DNA from: Antilocapra americana
Lineage: Eukaryota > Chordata > Mammalia > Artiodactyla > Antilocapridae
Direction: 5' to 3'
NCBI GenBank assembly: GCA_007570785.1
Contig: ML662442.1
Coordinates: forward strand, 28,624,724 to 28,688,723
DNA length: 64,000 nt
Below are positions 1 to 10,910 of this stretch, piece after piece. How positions within the stretch are numbered: the first letter of the stretch is position 1; each line of letters opens with the position of its first letter. The position numbers and the translations under genes were made by a program. The notes beneath the pieces are model-generated. The model had not been told where the DNA came from, ran no database searches, and saw only the letters and a program-made list of their open reading frames with translations.

Positions 1-2450
1 ATGGTAAGAGTAGAGCTTCCTTGATTTTGCATCTTCCAATAAGTTTCATGGTTACAATAGATCCAATAAATCAAATTAGTTTGACATAATTCTGTACACA
101 TTTCAAACTCAAACATAAAATAAGTTCTATTTTAAAAAAAATCATCAGGAGGAAAAAAAATCATCAGGAGGAATAAAAATCAATTTTAGCCCATGTTAGA
201 AAAGAACCTTCTTTGTGGTCAGTACATTTTGAAAGGACTTGAGTAATTTAAGTGATATATGTTTTATCATTTACTTTACCTTGTGATCTCTTTAAAAACA
301 GAGTCATTTTTATAGTTTACTTCAATAAAAGTAACATTTCAAGTAAAAACACAGGCATATCAAAAAAGAAAATGTAAACAGTAAAAACAGAATGAAGATG
401 TAAACATGTCAGAAGATATAATAATTTGGAATGTTACATTTGAAAACTCTTAAAAGGAAAATTCCCTCAATGTTCACATGGAAATCCAATATAGAACAAA
501 CAAGGAGACATACCTGAAATATGCTGTTAAAAGTTATAATTATGGTTAACCAGATGGGCAGTAGAGACTGGCAGCAAACAGGAAAAGTTTTTTAATGTAT
601 TGCTAATGTTCTGTTTCTTCACTCATGTGTTGTTACATGAGTATGTTCAATTTATGACAATTTAGCTTCACATTTATATGTGCTATCCTATGCATTCATT
701 ATACTTTAATAACAAATTTTAAAAATAAAGGAAGAAAGAAACTTTAACAAATTCAAAGGAAAGAAGAATTAGATGACAAAGATCCATCAGATGCATAAAA
801 GGAATCTTTAAGGAAGAAAATCAAAGTAAGAATAAAGAGAAAAGTACTAAAAATTATAATTCAAGAAAATGTTATGAGTAGCAAAAATAATTAAAATGGC
901 ATTTAGATGCATAAATCATGTTCTTGAGAAAATAAATCCAGAATTACCAACACTGAAGCATACTCTCAAAAACTCAATAGAAGTTAAATAAAAAAATCTT
1001 GAGGCAAATATGTAAAAATACAATTAAAGGTCAAAGTAAGGGATTTTTTAAATTAATTAATTTATTTTAATTGGAGGGTAGTTACTAACAAATCTTCAAT
1101 ACTTTTCAAGCTCATTTCTTTAGGCCAGAAGAAGACAGATTAAAATATCAATATCAAGGAAAGAAAGATGAACTAGGAATATTATGTCTGCCAACAGTTT
1201 TTTAATATAAAGCCTACAGAAAAGTTATCAGTATGAAAGAACTCAAGAAATAGTGCTCTCATGAGTCTCTCTTGAAGAATTTATTAGTTGCACAAGTGTA
1301 CAAATGATTAGAGAGAAAGCAACATGAAGGCTAAAGTTAAGTATTTCATATGAGAGAGTGTGAATTGTAAAGAAAGTGTATGGTGTTTAACTCTAGTATT
1401 GCTGATAGAAGTAGTTGAAGGAGTGCCTGTGACATTTCCAAGGATAATTGCTTTGGGATTCAATCAACATTTAGTATATTCTTCTACTTGCCTAACACCC
1501 TTGAGTTTAACAGTAGTATTTATCTGCAAATTAAATACGTGCTGACCATGGAGTAGGAGGAGCAAGATGACCGGCTGTTATTTATGGAGGAAGCTTATCG
1601 ATAAAAAAGCAAAAAGAAAAAGACCAAAATAAGTAAAAATAATTGGGTAGGCAAATAGGTTTTCTCAAATAAAATATGACCAGAAAACTAAAAAGTACCA
1701 AAAACAGAGGGGCAACAAATTCAATGAGAAGAATTAATATCCTATCAGCAGAACAATAGCTATAACTGTTACAGAAAATTCATAAAAGTTCCATACACAA
1801 ACTTATACAAATACAGATTTTTTTTCAAAGTAAACATTCAATCAATGATATATACATATATATAGAAGCAATATATGGATGAAATGGCTTAGTAAACATT
1901 ACAGAAGAGTAAGAGAACCAGAAGACCAAACAAAGAAGTTCAATTCTATCACAAAGGAAAAAGGATTGACAAAAATTAAAATATATGGAATAGAGCTGGC
2001 ATTTCCAATTATGCATAAAGAGCTCTGTGGAGAAACTAACCAAGAAAATGAAAAAAGAATATTTTCCAGAATTGTATACAGATAAGAATTTTTTACTTGT
2101 AAGTGTTCTTTAATTACTGAGCAGGATGCATTTATAAAAAGGGATAACTATACACATCTTCATATTATTTTTGGAAAAAGGAAAATATGAATCATAAAAT
2201 CATCAAATACAGATAAAATAATCAAAAGTATGGTTTAAAAAAGGAACAAATATAAATTTGGTATTATATGGCCATAATGGATTGTGAGAGAAAACGAAGC
2301 AAGAGCTTGAAAATATTAATGTAATTTCAATACAAGATAACATTCCAACAGAAAGAAAACACAATAATCTTTTCAGCCATACAATAACTTAGAAATTATA
2401 CTACTAAAAGGCTATAAATGGAAGTTAAAATCTCATGTAATTTTATCTTT
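1..2450. other. AT-rich interval, no gene recognised
   Basis: Very AT-rich sequence with short, low-complexity open frames on both strands that lack recognisable domains. No SINE, BovB or L1 consensus was recognised. The only local structure noted is a short tandem duplication at 134-171. It most likely consists of old, decayed interspersed DNA. Confidence 0.6.
134..171. repeat. 19-bp tandem duplication (2 copies)
   Basis: The unit is eight A followed by TCATCAGGAGG, present head to tail at 134-152 and 153-171 without a mismatch. It looks like a simple replication-slippage duplication with no evident function. Confidence 0.85.
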
Positions 2451-2451
2451 A

Positions 2452-3919
2452 CAAAGCTAGTGGAGGTGATAGAATTCCAATTGAGCTATTTCAAATCCTG
2501 AAAGATAATGCTGTGAAAGTGCTGCACTCAATATGCCAGAAAATTTGGAAAACTCAGCAGTGGTCACAGGACTGGAAAAGGTCAGTTTTCACTCCAATCC
2601 CAAAGAAAAGCAATGCTAAAGAATGCTTGAACAACCACACAACTGCACTCATCTCACACGCTAGTAAAGTAATGCTCAACATTCTCCAAGCCAGGCTTCA
2701 GCAATACGTGAACCATGAACTTCCAGATGTTCAAGCTGGTTTTAGAAAAGGCAGAAGAACCAGAGATCAAATTGCCAACATCTGCTGGATCATCGAAAAG
2801 CAAGAGAGTTCTAGAAAATCATCTTTTTCTGCTTTATTGACTATGCCAAAGCCTTTGACTGTGTGGATCACAATAAACTGTGGAAAATTCTGAAAGAGAT
2901 GGGAATACCAGACCATCTGACCTGTCTCTTGAGAAACATGTATGGAGGTCAGGAAGCAACAGTTAGAACTGGACATGGAACAACAGACTGCTTCCAAATA
3001 GGAAAAGGAGTACATCAAGGCTGTTTATTGTCACCCTGCTTATTCAACTTACATGCAGAGTACATCATGAGAAATGCTGAACTGGAGGAAGCACAAGCTG
3101 GAATCAAGATTGCCAGGAAAAATATCAATAACCTCAGGTATGCAGATGACACCAGCCATATGGCAGAAAGTGAAGAGGAACTAAAAAGCCTCCTGATGAA
3201 AGTGAAAGAGTAGAATGAAAACGCTGGCTTAAAGCTCAACATTCAGAAAACGAAGATCATGGCATCTGGTCCCAACACTCCATGGGAAAAAGTTGGGGAA
3301 ACAGGGCAAACTGTGACAGACTTTATTTTGAGGTGCTCCAAAATCAGTGCAGATGGTGATTGCAGCCATGAAATTAAAAGATGCTTTCTGCTTGGAAGGA
3401 AGGTTATGACCAACCTAGATAGCATATTAAAAAGCAGAGATATTACTTTGCCAACAAAGGTCTGTCTAGTCAAGGCTATGGTTTTTTCAGTAGTCATGTA
3501 TGGATGTGAGAGTTGGACTATAAAGAAAGCTGAGCACTGAAGAATTGATGCTTTTGAACTGTGGTGTTGAAGAAGACTCTTGAGAGTCCCTTGGACTGCA
3601 AGGAGATCCAACCAGTCCATCTTAAAGGAGATCAGTCCTGAGTGTTCATTGAACGGACTAATGTTGAAGCTGAAACTCCAATACTTTGGACACCTCATGT
3701 GAAGAGTTGACTCATTGGGAAAAACCCTGATACAGGGAAGGATTGGGGGCAAGAGGAGAAGTGGACGACAGAGGATGAGATGGCTGAATGGTATCACTGA
3801 CTTGATGGACATGAGTTTGGGTAGACTCTGGGAGCTGGTGATGGACAGGGAGGCCTGGTGTCCTGCAACTCATGGGATCACAAAGAGTTGGACACGACTG
3901 AGCAACTGAACTGAACTGA
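2452..3919 (+). mobile_element. BovB (RTE) LINE, 5'-truncated, sense
   Basis: Starts abruptly inside the reverse-transcriptase region (ACAAAGCTAGTGGAGGTGA) and ends with the BovB 3' terminus, GAGCAACTGAACTGAACTGA. The conceptual product is spread over several frames. The finger region lies near 2513-2893. The block with GVHQGCLLSPCLFNLHAEYIMR and the catalytic YADD box lies at 2863-3213. C-terminal pieces are at 3259-3540 and 3715-3909. Stops and frameshifts (for example TAG near 3211 and TGA near 3538) break it, so it is dead. The copy lacks the endonuclease half. No poly(A) tail is expected for BovB, which ends in short ACTGA-like repeats. No clear target-site duplication was found. Confidence 0.93.
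2863..3213 (+). pseudogene. BovB reverse-transcriptase fragment (palm, YADD box)
   Basis: A 116-residue open frame inside the 2452-3919 BovB. Visible RT signatures are the GVHQGCLLSPCLFNLHAEYI block and NNLRYADDTSHMAES, which carries the YADD catalytic aspartates. Family knowledge: BovB encodes one polyprotein with an N-terminal AP-type endonuclease and a central RT, so this is only a small internal part. The stop after VKVKE is a mutation in the family sequence, and the frame continues elsewhere. Confidence 0.88.
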
Positions 3920-4894
3920 TACTGGGAAGATTGGAGGGGTGAGTGTCTACATGAAATATCAATCATGAATGCTCAAAGACATTTCAAAGTTAACATGTTA
4001 TACACAAAACTCAGCATGCAGCCTGTCAAAATGATTCTTGTTAAGCTTTATCACCACAAATATATGTTTATAAGCATCCATTCAGTTGTTCAAGCTATCA
4101 AAGCCAATATTAATACAATAAAAATACTAGCACAAAATTATATTCAGATTAATACAAAAGTAAAAACCAAAAATAATGTATCCCTTTCTATTTCATTCAT
4201 CACAACCTCTAGATCAGTGTAACTAAAAGCATAGTCCACATGCTATTTTGCTGGCAATCTGGGATGAGATAAATACAGAAATAGAGTTAATATTTAGGAA
4301 TTAGCAATTTAACACAATAATTTACATCAGTTGCATCTAGTAATCAAATTGGGATTGCATCTTTGTGTTTCTTTGTCAGTTTATTCCTCACTAGGTTTAC
4401 TTTTATTTTACAGAATGTTGGCCTGTAACTGATAGTGACCTTTACAAAAAGGTCCTTCACCACCAATATTTTGAGAAATAGTGCTATAGGTCATATCTGC
4501 ATTATATCTTAGACACATATACTGCACTTCACCTTTCCACAACTGCTGAAACATTGACATATGTTTAGAAAAACTACAAAATTATCATAGCTCTTCTTTC
4601 ATCTTTCCTTCTTTATGTTTTCTCCTGAATAGACATAAAGGTGATGATTATAGACAAATAGATACTAGAAAGCTAGATGTAAATAGATAGATGCTATAGA
4701 TATATTACATTTAGATGTATTACACAGTAGAGATTATTTTCTTGTAAAAAAAAGTTGTAGAATTTTATTTGGAAAATAGTTCATTGAACGTACCTTTCCT
4801 AATATAAACTTAAGATATACCCGTCTTCTTGAAATGCTTTAAATCCATTCTATTAGTTTTCTCTTCTGTTCACTATCAGATTTAGAAACAAATA
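3920..4894. other. Unassigned AT-rich interval
   Basis: No gene and no recognised repeat family. Sequence between two BovB copies, with short tetranucleotide-like runs (GATA/TAGA) around 4660-4720. Confidence 0.5.
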
Positions 4895-5190
4895 ATTAGT
4901 TGTCCTTGAAGAGATCTTTAGTTGTTCCCATTATATTGTTTCCTCTACTTCTTTGCATTGTTCATTTAAGGAGGCCTTCTTATTTCTCCTTGCTCTTCTC
5001 TGGAACTCTGCATTCATTTGGGTATATAGCTCCCTTCCTCCCTTGCTTTTCACCTCTCTCCTTTCCTCGGCTATTTGTAAAACCTTCTTAGACAGCCACT
5101 TTGTCTTCCTGCATTTCTTTTGTTTTGGGATGGTTTTGGTCACTGCCTTCTGTACAATGTTATGAACCTCTGTCCATTGTTCCTCTGTCC
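4895..5190 (-). mobile_element. Inverted 5' arm of the composite BovB
   Basis: Antisense BovB covering the linker between endonuclease and reverse transcriptase. Read on the minus strand it encodes VQKAVTKTIPKQKKCRKTKW and a lysine/arginine-rich stretch characteristic of this linker. The plus-strand element that follows starts at about the next consensus position (near TTTCACGCAAGGAT). The two arms therefore form one contiguous consensus stretch with the 5' piece flipped. Junction placed at about 5190, uncertain by some ten bases. Confidence 0.85.
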
Positions 5191-5610
5191 AAGAGAAAAT
5201 TTCACGCAAGGATCAACACAATAAAGGACAGAAACAGTAAGGATCAAATAGAAGTGGAAGAGATTAACAAGAAGTGGCAAGAATATACAGAAAAATTAGA
5301 TTAAAAAGGTCTTAATGACCTAGATAACCACGATGGTGTGGTCACTTACCTAGAGCCAGATCCTGGAGTGTGAAGTCAAGTGAACCTTAGGAAACATTAC
5401 TACGAACAAAGCTAGTGGAGGTGATGGAATTCCAGCTGAGCTATTTCAAATCCTAAAATACAATGCTGTTAAAGTGTTGCTCTCAATATGCCAACTAATT
5501 TGGAAAACTCTGCAGTGGCCACAGGACTGGAAAAGATGAGTTTTCATTCTAATCCCAAAGAAGAGTAGTGTCAAGGAATGTTCAAATTACTAGATAACTG
5601 TACTTATTTC

Positions 5611-5730
5611 AGGCTTCCCTGGTGGCTTAGAGGGTAAAGCATCTGCCTGCAACACAGGAGACCTGGGTTCAATCCCTGGGTCAGGAAGAACCCCTGCAGA
5701 AGGAAATGGCAATCCACTCCAGTATTCTTG
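5611..5730 (+). mobile_element. Bov-tA SINE nested in BovB
   Basis: Starts with the tRNA-like head (GGCTTCCCTGGTGGCTTAGA), followed by the region around AACACAGGAGACCTGGGTTC. It ends at CCACTCCAGTATTCTTG, so the 3' part is shortened. Flanked by near-perfect duplications, ACTTATTTC (5602-5610) and ATTTATTTC (5732-5740), which match the interrupted BovB target. Confidence 0.9.
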
Positions 5731-5946
5731 CATTTATTTCACATGCTAGTAAGGTTATGCTCAAAATCTTTCAAGCTAGGTTTCAGCAGTACATAAACCG
5801 AGAACTTTTAGATATAGAAGCTGCATTAAGAAAAGGCAGAGGAATTAGAGATAAAATTGCCAACATTTGTTGGATCATAGAGCAAGGAAATTCAAGGAAA
5901 AACATCTATTTCTGCTTCACTGCCTACGCTAAAGCCTTTGATCTGT

Positions 5947-6158
5947 GTCTGTGTGTGCCTGTTAGTCACACAGTTGTGCCCGACTCTGTGACCTCATGGA
6001 TGGTAGCCCGCCAGGCTCCTCTGTTTGTGGAATTCTCCAGGTAAGGATACTGGAGTGGGTTGCCATGCCCTTTTTTAGGGCATCTTTCTGACCCAGGGAT
6101 GAAACCCTATCTACCACATTGCAGGTAGATTCTTTACCATCTGAGCCACCAGAGAAGC
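5947..6158 (-). mobile_element. Bov-tA SINE nested in BovB, antisense
   Basis: The plus strand runs from the BovB-derived part (CACACAGTTGTGCCCGACTC) through CTCCAGGTAAGGATACTGGA to the reversed tRNA-like head (CATCTGAGCCACCAGAGAAGC). The BovB frame resumes directly afterwards at ATGGATCACAGCAAACTGTG. Left edge approximate. Confidence 0.88.
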
Positions 6159-6341
6159 ATGGATCACAGCAAACTGTGGAAATTCTTAAAGAGATGAGAA
6201 CACCAAACCACCTAACCTGTCTCCTGAGAAACCTGTATGTGTGTCAAGAAGCAACAGGAGAACAGGACATGGAACAATGGACTTGTTCAAAATTGGAAAA
6301 GAAGTACAATTGTGGTGTGGTGTGTAAACAAAACAGCTTCC

Positions 6342-6485
6342 GTGACAGGCTGCTGGGAGATACAGCAGGCCCTAGCTTCGGAGACCTCCCCCATCCTCAC
6401 ACCTCTCCATACCTTACTCTGTGACAGGCTGCTGTGATATACAGCCTGCCCTAGTTCTAGCGACCTCCCCCACCCTCACCTCATA
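6342..6485. repeat. 79-bp-period imperfect duplication in LTR U3
   Basis: GTGACAGGCTGCTG begins at 6342 and again at 6421. Both units continue through a shared block of ATACAGC, a GGCCCTAG- or GCCCTAG-type motif, GACCTCCCCCA and CTCAC. U3 direct repeats are common in retroviral enhancers, so this may be a relic enhancer duplication. That role is inferred. Confidence 0.8.
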
Positions 6486-6611
6486 CTTCCCCCCACAAGC
6501 CAGGAAAGTCCCGCGCGCGCCAAGAGATAGACCATCCAGGGCAGATGCGCAGTTTAAACTGACCAAACATTGACTGCCAGCTATACTAATGCTGTAACAA
6601 AGAACTGCCTG

Positions 6612-6619
6612 TATAAAAG
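6612..6619 (+). promoter_or_regulatory. LTR TATA box
   Basis: TATAAAAG located 83 bases upstream of the LTR polyadenylation signal, the usual spacing for U3/R. It would direct plus-strand transcription into the downstream BovB remnant if the LTR were active. Confidence 0.7.
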
Positions 6620-6694
6620 CAACTGTGATCTGGAGCGCGGGGCTCTTGTTGGATTCCACTGTGTGGATGAGACTTGCGCCCTAGCCCGGCTAGC

Positions 6695-6700
6695 AATAAA
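6695..6700 (+). promoter_or_regulatory. LTR polyadenylation signal
   Basis: AATAAA inside TAGCAATAAACCCCTTTATG, followed by a T-rich TGCTTTTGCATTGCTGTGTGG stretch typical of the R-U5 border. Confidence 0.7.
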
Positions 6701-7621
6701 CCCCTTTATGCTTTTGCATTGCTGTGTGGACTTGGTATCTTCAGGGGCTTGGGACCCGGAGTTTGGACTTAACACAACGAGGCTGTATATTGTTACCCTA
6801 CTTATTTAACTTTTATGCAGCGTGCATCATGCAAAATGCCAGGCGAAATATCAATAACCTCAGATATGTAGATGATACTACTCTAATGGCAGAAAGTGAA
6901 GAGGAACTAAAGAGCCTATTGATGAAGGTGAAAGAGGAGAGTGAAAAGGCTGGCTTAAAACTCAACATTCAGAAAACTAAGATCATGGCATCTGGTCCCA
7001 TCACTTCATGGCAAATATAAAGAGAAAAAGTGAAAGCCATGACAGACTTTATTTTCTTGGCCTCCAAAGTTACTTGGAATGATGACTGTAGCCATGAAAT
7101 TAAAAGATACTTACTCCTTAGAATGAAAGCTATACAAACCTAGACAGAGACATTGCTTTGCCAACAATGGTCTGCATAACCAAAGCTATGGCTTTTCCAG
7201 TAGTTGTGTACAGATGTTAAAGTTGGATCATAAACAAGGCTGAGTGCCAAAGAACTGATGCTTTTGAATTGTGGAGCTGGAGAAGACTTGAGAGTCCCTT
7301 GGACAGCAAGGAGATCAAAATAGTCAATCCTAAAGGAAATCGACCCTGAATATTCATTGGAAGGACAGATGCTGAAGCTGAAGTTCCAATACTTTGGCCA
7401 CCTGATGCAAAGAGCCAACTCATTGGTAAAGACCTTGATGCTAGGAAAGATTGAAGGAAAAAGGAGAATAGGACAGCAGAGCATGAGATCATTAGATAGC
7501 ATCATCAACGACTCAAGGTACATGAGTTTGAGCAAACTCTAGGATAGTGAAGGACCTGGAAGTCCTGCATGTTGCAGCCCATGGGGTCATAAAGAGTCAG
7601 ACACAACTTAGCAACTGAACA

Positions 7622-8879
7622 ATGGCAACAAAATTTAGTTTTCCATTGCAATGATTATATTTTGAATAGAAATGTCTATGCCAAATTTTCATTCTCACTG
7701 TGTGCAATAAGAAGAGGTAAGCAATAAAATCAGCTGAAAACATGTATTTCTTTTTCTTTTTTACCAATTGGTTGGCTGTGCCCACAGCTATGACCAATTT
7801 GATACAAGCAGAAATTACTAGGTTCCACTTTTGAGAAATTTCTTTGAAAAGAGGCAGAGAACAAAGAACAGCTACCTTATTATTTAGCAAGTAAAAATTA
7901 GAATGACAGCTGATTTTCAAAAAAGGAAACAATAGGTACTTGCAAACACTGGAAAATCTTTAACCCGCTTAAAGAAAATAAGTTTAAACATTTAAATTTA
8001 TACCAGTCAAAAGTATCTAAGAAAAATAAAAGTAGATGTGCACTGTGGAGTATGATTAAATACCTTACAGAAAATCAGTATTCCATCTAATAACCAGGAA
8101 AAGGTGTTAAATAACAACCATAATAGTAATAAACATTTATTTAAAGTCACCAGATAAGTAATGAAGCAACCAGAAATAGAAGAGCAAAATTCCAGAAAAG
8201 TAGTATCTGTGAAAAGATGAGCTGACATTTGGCAGCTATATATTCCCTTTGATATTTTTCTCTTATCAAATGTAGGACAAGAGGTTTAGAACCTCGGCAT
8301 TTTCTAGACAGAGTAACACTTCTAAGAGACAGAGAAATCAGAAGAAATTTTGTAGCTTTTCAGGAGCTGAGGAAAAAAATTAAAAGCTAGGAAGATCAAG
8401 ATCCTGTTGAGAAAAAAATGACCTTAAATGAATCATATTTTTTTCATTGTGTTGTGAACTTAAATGAGAAGTGAACTTAAATGAAACACATTTTCTACTC
8501 AATGCCCTGAAAACTTGAAAGCCATGCCAGTACAAGAGATAGAAAGACAAAACAAAAACCTCTTGATGTTTTAAACAGAAAAAAAAACAATCAGTTCATG
8601 ACATATCAATGGAATGTAAACCCACGAGGACTGGCCTCTCAATTACACAATTAGATATTTTTTCTCTAAGAATAAGAGGGTAACAGAAGTATATGGTGTT
8701 ACATCAAATGTGTAAAAGAGTTTGACTCAGCTGTTTCTGACTGAATTAAGGTAAAGATGCCTATTAGAGGGATGCCTCTATCTCCCTAACAGAGGGAAGG
8801 ATGAACTGTATTTGAAGGTAAAATGTATAATGCGGACACCTGCAGTTTTAGCCACAATGTCCATAGTTTAAACAATGAG
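7622..8879. other. Unassigned interval
   Basis: AT-rich DNA with no gene and no recognised repeat. Open frames on the minus strand (for example 7597-7932) run out of the BovB tail and have low-complexity composition. Confidence 0.5.
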
Positions 8880-10450
8880 TGTGAGAATGGCCAAGATACA
8901 AGAAAATATAACTGAAAATCAATAAACTAGAAATCTTATATGTGATTCAGATATTGGAGTATAATCTCAAAAACTTTAAAATATAATTAAAAAATTGTAT
9001 AAGATAGAGAAAAAATTTGTTACAAGTGGAGAATTTTACCAAAAAAATTGAAAAAATAGTCGAACAAGAAATCTAAAACTGAAAAATTTCAGTAACATAA
9101 TTATTAATTGGCATAGTAAGAAATTAGACAATGGTAGGAGACAGAATTGGTGAACTGTTAAGACAAACCAAGAGCAAATACACAAATTAAAACAAAGAGG
9201 AAAAAAGAGCAAGAGTCATATTCTACCCAGTAAAAAGATTTCGTATTTATATGGAGTTTCATAAAAAGCAGAGAGAAAATTCGACAGAATTGATAAAATA
9301 TATCAAAATATATATTCAAGATGCTCTGAAAACTCTAAGGAGAAAAAAGCACAAAGAAAGCCAAATTTAGTTTATTTAGTAAAACAGCCGAATCCTTAGA
9401 CAAAATCTTGAAAGCAGCTAAGAAAAAAGATGCATTACCTTCATCAGAGCAGCAATAGAATAAAATAGACAGGAGACTCTCAACATAAACAAAGACATCT
9501 TGAATGTGCTCAAAAATAATTACCAACCAAAATCTGATCTAAAGAAAATCAGAGTATTGTTCATGCAGAATGATAATTTCAGAAGGAAATGAGGAAAAGA
9601 AGAAAGTTATGAAAAACAGGACAACAGTAGCATGTGGGAATACATGTGTGTGTGAAAGCAAAATAGAGAGCTTAAACTGATATTGTCTATACAGTTTCAA
9701 GTATATATAAACTAAAATGCACGAAAACAGGAAATCCCCTGGTGGTCCAGTGATTAGGACTCTGTGCTTCCATTGCAAGGGACACAGGTTTGACTCCTGG
9801 TTGGGGAAATAAGATTTCACAAGCTGTGCAATGCAGCCCCAAAAATAAATAAATAACTTTCATTTTTTAAAAAGCATGAAAACAAAACAAAAAGCAAAAG
9901 TTATTTATATGGGAATAGGAATAAGTTGTTTTAAAAGTCTTCACTATTAAAATTATTAGGAGAGAGATAAAAGAGTTCACTTTATTAAACTGCAGTAAAT
10001 CTGATACATGTAAATCCTATAGTAGTCATTAATAAAGAAATGATATATAGCTATATTATATATGCTAATAAAGAGAAAATATAATGTATACTAGATTAAT
10101 TAAAATAGTTAAGATAAAGAAAGATATAATATAGGTGATTCAAATAGAAAACACATAGTAAAATACGGACATAAACCAAAAGCATAAATGCAATAAGTAA
10201 CGCTTATGAACATAGATACTTAAATTCTTACACAATATCAGAGTATCAAATCCAGATACTATTTTGCAGCCTAGTGTTATAACCAAATTTTATTCTAGAA
10301 ATTGAGAGATGGTTTAACATTTGAAAATAATTCACCACTTAACAAAAAGAGACAACATGATTTTAAAAAAAGAAAAAACTAACATGATTATCTAAAAAAG
10401 CAAAATGCTAAGCAAAATAAGTGTGTTACAAGTCCACGTTGATTTGTTAG
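8880..10450 (+). mobile_element. Ancient L1-type (L1M/HAL1-like) remnant, sense
   Basis: Heavily decayed A-rich sequence. Short stretches recall L1 ORF1/ORF2 in sense: CAAAATCTTGAAAGCAGCTA near 9400, a lysine/asparagine-rich run to about 9700, and GAAATTGAGAGATGGTTTAACATT near 10300, like the ORF2 palm region. No intact frame. It is split by a CHR-type SINE at 9731-9876. Edges are approximate and more than one fragment may be present. Confidence 0.45.
9731..9876 (+). mobile_element. CHR-type (cetartiodactyl tRNA-derived) SINE
   Basis: GAAATCCCCTGGTGGTCCAG, then CTCTGTGCTTCCATTGCAAG, GGGAAATAAGATTTCACAAG and a terminal A/T-rich simple tail (AAAATAAATAAATAA). This order matches the CHR family found in cetartiodactyls, and is distinct from Bov-tA because it has no BovB-derived tail. 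Confidence 0.85.
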
Positions 10451-10451
10451 C

Positions 10452-10668
10452 TATGCATGCGTGCTAAGTCACTTCAGCCGGGTCTCACACTTTGTGACTC
10501 TATGGACCACAGCCCGCCTGGCTCCTCTGTCCATAGGATTCTCCAGGCAAGAAGACTGGAGTGGGTTGCCATGCCCTCTGCCACAGGATCTTCCCAACTC
10601 AGGGACTGAACCTATGTCTCATATCACCTTCAGGCGGGTTTTTTATCACTAGCACCACCTGGGAAGCC
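10452..10668 (-). mobile_element. Bov-tA SINE, antisense
   Basis: CGTGCTAAGTCACTTCAGCC through CACAGCCCGCCTGGCTCCTC and TTCTCCAGGCAAGAAGACTG, ending with the reversed tRNA-like head CACCACCTGGGAAGCCC. Length about 217 bp, close to full size. It separates two old L1 pieces. Confidence 0.92.
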
Positions 10669-10699
10669 CTTCTTAGATATAAAGCTCCACAATTAGGAA

Positions 10700-10910
10700 A
10701 ACGAATTTATGAGCTAGTAATAAAAACAGTAGATATTCTTGGATGGCTGTTGGGAGTAACTGTGAACAGACACAAGGGTATACTTTACTACTTAACTTTC
10801 TTTTTTCAGTCTGGATGGTTAAAGGCATATGTTCACTTTGGAAAATTCATAATTCTGTCCATTTATATTTGTGCAATTTTCTATTTGTAAGTTATGCTTT
10901 AAGAAAAGAG
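10700..10910 (+). mobile_element. Ancient L1 3'-UTR remnant (tentative)
   Basis: Sense similarity to the degenerate mammalian L1 3' untranslated region: a GGATGGCTGTTGGGAGTAAC stretch, then CTGGATGG, a CACTTTGGAAAATTCAT-like segment and a TTGTAAGTTATGCTTTAA end. Strongly decayed. Confidence 0.4.

Larger units (their letters stand above)
6311..6774 (+). mobile_element. Endogenous retrovirus solo LTR (class I-like)
   Basis: A 464-bp block with TG...CA ends (TGTGGTGTGG to GACTTAACA) inserted in the composite BovB. The short flanks are CAAT (6307-6310) and CAAC (6775-6778), compatible with a 4-bp target duplication carrying one change. It has a TATA box (TATAAAAG, 6612-6619) and a polyadenylation signal (AATAAA, 6695-6700), so U3-R-U5 order is plus strand. 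It is far more GC-rich than its surroundings, with a CG run at 6512-6520. An internal imperfect duplication, units starting at 6342 and 6421, sits in U3. No gag, pol or env sequence adjoins it, so it is a solo LTR left by recombination. The ERV1 assignment rests on overall LTR character and is an inference. Confidence 0.85.
4895..7621 (+). mobile_element. Composite BovB LINE with inverted 5' end and three nested insertions
   Basis: The BovB body reads in sense from about 5190 to 7621, ending in TTAGCAACTGAAC after the usual terminal block. Its left arm (4895-5190) is the adjoining upstream BovB segment in reverse orientation, the classic 5'-inversion arrangement. Three younger elements interrupt the body: a Bov-tA SINE at 5611-5730, a second Bov-tA at 5947-6158 and a retroviral solo LTR at 6311-6774. 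Removing them makes the BovB sequence continuous on each side. RT motifs survive in pieces, for example the YVDDTTLMAESEEELKSLL block (YADD degraded to YVDD) at 6840-6935. Many stops; certainly inactive. Confidence 0.9.

Noticed and set aside
3243..3812. 189-residue minus-strand frame in BovB
   Set aside because: It is the antisense shadow of the BovB C-terminal region, a recurring open antisense frame also seen at 24976-25410, 47679-48296 and 62231-62548. The recurrence follows from shared ancestry.
5611..5690. tRNA-like sequence
   Set aside because: It is the decayed tRNA-derived head of Bov-tA with no intact cloverleaf; the same applies to the other SINEs.
5706..6044. 112-residue open frame
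   Set aside because: It starts in a Bov-tA SINE, runs through BovB RT remnants and ends in a second SINE; a chimera of inserts, not a gene.
6512..6520. CpG island of a host gene
   Set aside because: The CG-rich patch is confined to the solo LTR and is too short for a CpG-island promoter.
6119..6809. Several overlapping frames in the LTR
   Set aside because: They run through LTR U3/R/U5 and its flanks on both strands; LTRs do not encode them and composition explains their length.
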